Part shown: piece by piece, positions 6,193-9,750 of the stretch | Layout of the letters: the number at the start of each line of letters is the position of its first letter | Numbering within the stretch: position 1 is the first letter of the stretch | NCBI GenBank assembly: GCA_900548935.1 | Contig: URMR01000062.1 | Span: forward strand, 1-9,750 | From: an uncultured Collinsella sp. | GTDB lineage: Bacteria > Actinomycetota > Coriobacteriia > Coriobacteriales > Coriobacteriaceae | Length of the DNA stretch: 9,750 nucleotides | Reading direction: 5' to 3' | Translations under genes and position numbers: made by a program | Notes under the pieces: model-generated | The model's database searches: none | What the model was told of the DNA's origin: nothing | What the model saw: only the letters and a program-made list of their open reading frames with translations

Positions 6193-7326
6193 CTACAGCA
6201 ATTCGATTTTACCGTCCTTCACGGTGAGCCCCATGTTGCCCGAGAGCAGATCGTCCAGACGCGAGCCCACAAGCTCAAAGCGCCAGCCTTCGCGCAGGCG
6301 GCTCTGCTCGGGATGCTCAATGTAGTCGGCCAGGTCATCGCGCGAGGCAATGACCGAGGTCGCCACGCCCGAGCGCTCGGCAACCAGGCGAATAAGCGCA
6401 TACATAAGGTCAGTCACGCTCTCCAGCTCCGGCGAAATCTGACGATGTCCGCGCACCAAGAGCGGCAGGCGATCGTGCGGACAGCTCGCTCCGCGCTTGA
6501 TGGCCATGAGCGCGCCGTCCACGTCGCGCTCCCCCAGCTGGTCGGTGCCGCGGATGCTACGGAACTCCTCAACACGCACGGGATTGCGCTTAACCAGGGC
6601 CAGCAGTGTATCGTCGGACATAACCCACTTGCGCGGGATGTTGCGCCGCTCAGCGCGGTCCTCACGCCAGGCAGCAAGCTCGCGCGCAATGCCCAGCTGA
6701 TGGCGGCTGCACGAGTTGATGCGCTTGACCTTGCGGAACGCTTCGTGGCGGTCGGCGCGGTAGTGCGACTCGTCGGCCAGAGGACGCAACTCGTCGAGCA
6801 CCCAATCCACGCGGCCCAGCTCGCGCAGACGGCTCATCATCTCGGTATAGGCAACGATCAGATACTTGACGTCATCGATCGCGTACTCAATCTGCTTGTC
6901 GGTCAGCGGGCGGCGCGACCAGTCGGTCAGCGACTCGGTCTTGGGCAGCGATACGCCGCAGAACGTCTGAACAAGCGCGCCATACGAAATCTGCTGGCGC
7001 TCGCCCAAAAAGGCGGCGGCGACCTGCGTGTCAAAAATCGGACGCGGTAGCACGCCTACGGTATGGAGCATGACCTCCATATCCTGCGAGCACGCGTGGA
7101 AGACCTTGGTCACGCTCTCATCGGCCATAAGCTCGGCCAGCGGCGATAGGTCGTCGATTACCAGAGGGTCGACCGCGACGCTCTCGGCAGGGGTGGCAAT
7201 CTGAACCAAGCATAGGCGCGGATGGAATGTGCGCTCGCGCAAAAACTCGGTATCGACGGCAATCGCGTCGAACTCACGGGCGCGCTGGCAAAAGTCGACC
7301 AGAGCCTGATGTGTGGAAATGTACAT
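6193..7326 (-). CDS. rnd: Ribonuclease D
   Basis: Ribonuclease D is a 3'-5' exoribonuclease that trims tRNA precursors and other structured RNAs. The 377 residues fit the family. The DEDDy nuclease domain has Exo I with D25 and E27 in VDTEF (24-28), Exo II with D82 in FHACSQDME (76-84), and Exo III with Y148 and D152 in YAIDDVKYL (148-156), so all four metal-binding acidic residues and the catalytic Tyr are intact. An HRDC nucleic-acid-binding domain follows at about 208-285, and the remainder resembles the second, degenerate HRDC-like domain of the enzyme. The ATG at 7326 has only a weak ribosome binding site (GATGGG), but the frame and domain start agree with it. It diverges from the lipid kinase gene across 98 bases. 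Confidence 0.94.
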   Translation of the reverse strand: MYISTHQALVDFCQRAREFDAIAVDTEFLRERTFHPRLCLVQIATPAESVAVDPLVIDDLSPLAELMADESVTKVFHACSQDMEVMLHTVGVLPRPIFDTQVAAAFLGERQQISYGALVQTFCGVSLPKTESLTDWSRRPLTDKQIEYAIDDVKYLIVAYTEMMSRLRELGRVDWVLDELRPLADESHYRADRHEAFRKVKRINSCSRHQLGIARELAAWREDRAERRNIPRKWVMSDDTLLALVKRNPVRVEEFRSIRGTDQLGERDVDGALMAIKRGASCPHDRLPLLVRGHRQISPELESVTDLMYALIRLVAERSGVATSVIASRDDLADYIEHPEQSRLREGWRFELVGSRLDDLLSGNMGLTVKDGKIELL

Positions 7327-7388
7327 ATCAACCCATCAAATAAGGTTAGGCCCGAAAAACACGGGTAGGATATCGGCATTGCTCTACA

Positions 7389-7396
7389 ACTATACT
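7389..7396. promoter_or_regulatory. Overlapping -10 boxes of the rnd / lipid-kinase divergent region
   Basis: The sequence ACTATACT holds TATACT on the plus strand (7391-7396) and TATAGT on the minus strand (7389-7394), both five of six matches to TATAAT and sharing the central bases. It lies 28 bases before the lipid kinase ATG and about 63 before the rnd ATG. The -35 hexamers at 17 bases are weak on both strands. The overlap fits a bidirectional promoter that starts both genes, but it rests on short matches only. Confidence 0.35.
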
Positions 7397-7424
7397 CGGT
7401 TAGTCACAGAACGGGAACGTAAGT

Positions 7425-8342
7425 ATGCGCTGCCTTATCATCCACAACCCGGCATCGGGCCCTAGCTCAGATGAAATCTACGCATTCACGCACGCCCTCG
7501 CGCAGGGCGGCGACGAGGTCGTGATGCGCTTTATCGGCGATGGCATGGAGCCCGAGGACGCAGTAGCGGACGTTCGCGAGTTCGATCGCGTGGTCGTTTC
7601 GGGCGGCGACGGCACCGTTTCCAACGTGCTCGACCAGATGCGCGGGTGCGGCGTCCCCACGCTCGTCTTCCCCTCCGGCACGGCCTGCCTGTTCTTTAAC
7701 AACATCGGTAATGCCCCCGAGGCAGCGGCGCTTGCCAAGGCTTGCCGCGCCGGCCGCACGGTCAAAGTAGACATGGGCGAGCTCTTTTGGCTCGATGAGA
7801 ACGGCAACGAGAAGCGCCACGGCTTCATCATCATCGCCGGCTCGGGCTTCGATGCCGAGATCATGATGAAGGCCGCTCCCACTAAAAACGACATTGGCGA
7901 GATCGCCTACTTCCTCTCCGCGCTCGCCACGCCCAACCCTACGGTGGCGCACTTTGCCATTGAGCACGACGGCATTGTCGAGGAGCTCGACGGCATCTGC
8001 TGCATGGCAGGCAATACCTCGGTCATCCAAAACGACATCAACCTGTTCCCCAACTGTCGTATGGACGACGGCATGGTCGACATCGTCGTTATTGAGCCCG
8101 TACGCACGGTGCAGCTGCTCCCCACGGTAATCACCGCCGCGCTCGATCCCGCCGGCAAAGTGCTCGGCCGTCCGCAGTTTAAGATCATCCAGACCAAGGA
8201 AGCCAAGATTACTTGCACGCCATCGCTAGGCATGCAGTTCGATGGCGAGATCATCTCCAGCAACTCCGGCGTCTTTGGCGCCCGCGCGCTTCCGCAATGT
8301 CTCGACCTCATCGTCGACGAATTCTCACCGCTCGGAAAATAG
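7425..8342 (+). CDS. Diacylglycerol-kinase-family lipid kinase
   Basis: This 305-residue protein belongs to the DAGK catalytic family (DgkB, YegS, BmrU types), which phosphorylate diacylglycerol or related lipids at the inner face of the membrane with ATP. The N-terminal domain has HNPASG at 7-12 and the nucleotide-binding SGGDGTVSNVL at 59-69. The next motif, FPSGTACLFFNN at 82-93, corresponds to the PxGTxN segment, but the usually conserved Asn is Cys (C88). The C-terminal beta domain contains AGSGFDAEI and the closing MQFDGE. Size and ends match the family. The ATG has only a loose site (CGGGAACG) upstream. The lipid substrate is not determined; diacylglycerol recycling is the family default. 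A small membrane protein gene follows after nine bases. Confidence 0.9.
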   Translation: MRCLIIHNPASGPSSDEIYAFTHALAQGGDEVVMRFIGDGMEPEDAVADVREFDRVVVSGGDGTVSNVLDQMRGCGVPTLVFPSGTACLFFNNIGNAPEAAALAKACRAGRTVKVDMGELFWLDENGNEKRHGFIIIAGSGFDAEIMMKAAPTKNDIGEIAYFLSALATPNPTVAHFAIEHDGIVEELDGICCMAGNTSVIQNDINLFPNCRMDDGMVDIVVIEPVRTVQLLPTVITAALDPAGKVLGRPQFKIIQTKEAKITCTPSLGMQFDGEIISSNSGVFGARALPQCLDLIVDEFSPLGK

Positions 8343-8351
8343 GAGGACCCC

Positions 8352-8444
8352 ATGAACGACAATCCCCTGATTGGCTTTATCGTCATCGTCTTGGCTATGC
8401 TCGTCGGCTATGCCATCAATGTGATTCACCGCCGAAAGAAGTAA
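8352..8444 (+). CDS. 30-residue single-pass membrane protein
   Basis: An ATG with AGGAGG six bases upstream opens a 30-codon frame ending in TAA. The product has a short polar start (MNDNP), a hydrophobic run from about residue 6 to 25 (LIGFIVIVLAMLVGYAINVI), and a basic tail, HRRKK. The positive-inside rule puts the tail in the cytoplasm. The Shine-Dalgarno sequence overlaps the TAG of the lipid kinase gene (TAGGAGG), so the two are almost certainly co-transcribed and perhaps translationally coupled, and a strong terminator follows. I do not recognise a family. A role as a membrane partner or regulator of the kinase is inference from position. The unusually good ribosome binding site and clear membrane topology argue against chance. 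Confidence 0.72.
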   Translation: MNDNPLIGFIVIVLAMLVGYAINVIHRRKK

Positions 8445-8478
8445 ATCCACATTGGTATGATATTCATCCAGTTATCGA

Positions 8479-8528
8479 CTCTCCCGTTGTTTATGCAAAT
8501 CCCAAACAGCGGGAGAGGTTTATTTTTG
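8479..8528 (+). terminator. Intrinsic terminator of the lipid kinase unit
   Basis: CTCTCCCGTTGTTT (8479-8492) pairs with AAACAGCGGGAGAG (8504-8517) over 14 bp with one G-T wobble and an 11-base loop, and is followed at once by GTTTATTTTTG. The strong stem plus U-rich tail is a classical factor-independent terminator on the plus strand, 34 bases past the small membrane protein stop. Confidence 0.9.
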
Positions 8529-8542
8529 AGCATTGTCTGATG

Positions 8543-8585
8543 CTTTATTTAGCTACAGTAAATGCAGGGTGTCTTTATTTAACTA
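8543..8585 (+). repeat. Tandem 13-bp direct repeats 30 bp apart
   Basis: CTTTATTTAGCTA (8543-8555) recurs as CTTTATTTAACTA (8573-8585), 12 of 13 identical, with starts exactly 30 bases apart, close to three helical turns. The second copy overlaps a possible -35 box. This spacing would place two protein-binding sites on the same DNA face, but AT-rich sequence makes chance matches more likely. Confidence 0.45.
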
Positions 8586-8606
8586 AAGCCACAAAATGAG
8601 TATTAT
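8578..8606 (+). promoter_or_regulatory. Possible promoter of the secreted dipeptidase
   Basis: TTTAAC at 8578-8583 and TATTAT at 8601-8606 are separated by 17 bases. The -10 matches five of six consensus positions, while the -35 matches only about three. Transcription would start near 8613 and give a leader of about 140 bases. The poor -35 overlapped by a repeated sequence is what an activator-dependent promoter could look like. Confidence 0.3.
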
Positions 8607-8706
8607 TATCCGCTTATCGTATATTTCTTCACGCTCATCGAGTAAAAGCTGTTGTCGAATGAATACTCTTTACACTTCCTTTAGGCTAGTAGATGTATTT
8701 ATTAGC

Positions 8707-8736
8707 TGAAACTCCGTACGGTTTCGCGGGGTTTCA
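8707..8736 (+). other. Leader hairpin ahead of the dipeptidase
   Basis: TGAAACTCCG (8707-8716) pairs with CGGGGTTTCA (8727-8736) over 10 bp with one wobble. The same GAAAC can instead pair with GTTTC at 8721-8725, so two folds compete for one arm. The hairpin ends five bases before the GGGAGG ribosome binding site. It contains the palindrome CCGTACGG. A role in mRNA stability or translation is possible; no known riboswitch is recognised. Confidence 0.4.
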
Positions 8737-8752
8737 ACAGTTGGGAGGGATC

Positions 8753-9750
8753 ATGAGGTTTACTCATCCTGTCAACACGCTCAAGAAGCTCGGCTGCGGC
8801 CTTGCATTTGGAGCAGCGGCCATTATGGCCATGCCGACTTCGGCGCTCGCTTGCACCCAGATCTACATGGGCAGCCAGCTCACGGCAGACGGCAACACGT
8901 ACTACGGCCGTTCCGAGGACTTCGGCCCGCGTTACATCAAGCACTTTGGCATCGAGCCCGCACACAAGGACGGCAGCAAGTACACCTCGCTCGAGTCTGG
9001 CTTTGAATACAAGTCCAAGGGCGCAACCTACCGCTACACTTTCGTTCGCGACAACCCCTCTCAGTGGGAAGATCGTTACGACGCATATTCCGAGGCTGGC
9101 ATCAACGAAAAGGGCGTTTCCTGCTCTGCCACGCTGAGCACCTCCTATAACGAGAAGGCAGAGGAAGCCGACCCCGTCACCGAGGAGACCGGCATCGGCG
9201 AGTACAACTACGCCAGCGTCATTCTGGGCGAGAGCGCCACGGCCCGCGAGGGTGTCGAGCTCCTTGGCAGCCTGATTGACAAGCAGGGCGTCTGCTCCAA
9301 CGACCAGATCATCATTGCCGACAACAACGAGACCTGGCTGTTTGCCGCACTTTCCGGCCATCAGTGGATCGCCATGAGGCTCACCGACAACATCGCCTCG
9401 CTCAACCCCAACATCGGCAACCTCACCTATGACGTCGACCTCGACGACACCGAGAACTGCCTCTACTCCGAGGGCATCGAGTCCATGCCTAAGGAGAAGG
9501 GCTTTGCCGAGTACACCGACGGCAAGTTCAACGTCGCCAAGACCTACGGCGAGGAGATTAGCGAGGCCGGTATGCACCAGTGGTCGCGCTATGTCCAGGG
9601 CCGCGATTACTTCGTGGCTCCGCTTGCCGAGGGCACCGACTACGAGATCGTCAAGGACGAGCGCGAAGACGCTCGTGCCACGACCGGCGCCCTGGTCCAC
9701 GAGATGCAGCCGCTGTTCTTCCAGCCCGGCAAGTCCGACTGGAACACCTT
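8753..9750 (+). CDS. Secreted C69-family dipeptidase, N-terminal part (runs off the window)
   Basis: The first 332 residues of a peptidase family C69 (PepD, formerly U34) enzyme are visible; these cleave dipeptides using an N-terminal Cys nucleophile in an Ntn-hydrolase fold. Residues 1-33 form a Sec signal peptide with basic KK at 11-12, a hydrophobic Ala/Gly-rich core and the site SALA before C34. Cleavage there leaves ACTQ-type sequence with Cys first, exactly where the family has its nucleophile. Then come DGNTYYGRSED (46-56), GINEKGVSCSAT and SGHQWIAMRLTD, all family landmarks. The ATG has GGGAGGG just upstream. The mature enzyme probably works outside the membrane on peptides, supplying amino acids to a gut-type fermenter. 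The C-terminus, and any cell-wall anchor, lies outside. A bile-salt-hydrolase-type (C59) relative was considered, but the motifs fit C69 better. Confidence 0.9.
   Translation, partial: MRFTHPVNTLKKLGCGLAFGAAAIMAMPTSALACTQIYMGSQLTADGNTYYGRSEDFGPRYIKHFGIEPAHKDGSKYTSLESGFEYKSKGATYRYTFVRDNPSQWEDRYDAYSEAGINEKGVSCSATLSTSYNEKAEEADPVTEETGIGEYNYASVILGESATAREGVELLGSLIDKQGVCSNDQIIIADNNETWLFAALSGHQWIAMRLTDNIASLNPNIGNLTYDVDLDDTENCLYSEGIESMPKEKGFAEYTDGKFNVAKTYGEEISEAGMHQWSRYVQGRDYFVAPLAEGTDYEIVKDEREDARATTGALVHEMQPLFFQPGKSDWNT

Larger units (their letters stand above)
8445..8752. other. AT-rich intergenic regulatory spacer
   Basis: These 308 bases hold no credible gene. The left part has the terminator of the lipid kinase unit (8479-8528). 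The middle is AT-rich (about 35% GC over 8581-8640) with tandem 13-bp repeats and a possible promoter. The right part holds a leader hairpin (8707-8736) just ahead of the dipeptidase start. A second -35-like TTTACA at 8669-8674 has no convincing -10 partner. The composition and layout suggest a control region for the secreted dipeptidase. Confidence 0.7.

Noticed and set aside
8352..8444. A type I toxin in place of the small membrane protein
   Set aside because: The size and single hydrophobic span would fit, but it is in an operon with a lipid kinase, has a strong open ribosome binding site, and no antisense RNA promoter is visible opposite it.
8598..8711. A 37-codon frame in the AT-rich spacer before the dipeptidase
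   Set aside because: There is no ribosome binding site, the product is a Ser/Arg-rich string, and the frame overlaps the probable promoter and leader hairpin.
8445..8752. A riboswitch in the dipeptidase leader
   Set aside because: The leader hairpin is short and matches no riboswitch consensus that I can recognise; the evidence supports only a hairpin.
8702..9700. A 332-codon minus-strand frame opposite the dipeptidase
   Set aside because: The plus-strand frame has a signal peptide, catalytic Cys and family motifs. The opposite frame is a low-complexity Val/Leu/Gly shadow produced by codon bias.

Overview
The window looks like a chromosomal segment of a GC-rich, Gram-positive, acetate-producing anaerobe. 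The style of the proteins (divergent acetate kinase, secreted C69 dipeptidase, exonuclease VII next to a HIT protein) and about 60-65% GC in housekeeping genes fit the Coriobacteriia, possibly Collinsella. That placement is inference from recognition; no rRNA or other marker gene is present.

From left to right, seven consecutive genes plus ribonuclease D lie on the minus strand. They are read here in window order: the 5' part of acetate kinase (ackA, 1-655, cut by the window edge), an MFS exporter (776-1936), a LysR regulator (2057-2947), a HIT-family hydrolase (2989-3324), xseB (3374-3640) and xseA (3683-5134), a membrane zinc metallopeptidase of the YugP type (5250-5954), and ribonuclease D (6193-7326). 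The strand then switches at a short divergent promoter region (7327-7424). On the plus strand follow a diacylglycerol-kinase-family lipid kinase (7425-8342), a 30-residue single-pass membrane protein (8352-8444), a strong intrinsic terminator, an AT-rich regulatory spacer, and a secreted C69-family dipeptidase (8753 to beyond the window end).

Most genes are housekeeping. xseA and xseB form the two-subunit exonuclease VII with hit closely downstream. The lysR-MFS pair is visibly poorer in GC (about 47-50% in hand-counted lines) and looks like an inserted regulated efflux cassette between hit and ackA. The lipid kinase and the small membrane protein form a two-gene unit, with the second gene's Shine-Dalgarno overlapping the first gene's stop.

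The parts least explained by ordinary genes are these: a 98-nt nested palindrome at 6047-6144 beside a second perfect 12-bp hairpin; the 30-aa membrane protein; an inverted repeat upstream of the MFS gene that may be the LysR operator; tandem 13-bp repeats set 30 bp apart before the dipeptidase; and active-site-region substitutions in the acetate kinase and the lipid kinase. I did not see a CRISPR array, an insertion sequence, a tRNA, an rRNA or a clearly new multi-gene defence system.
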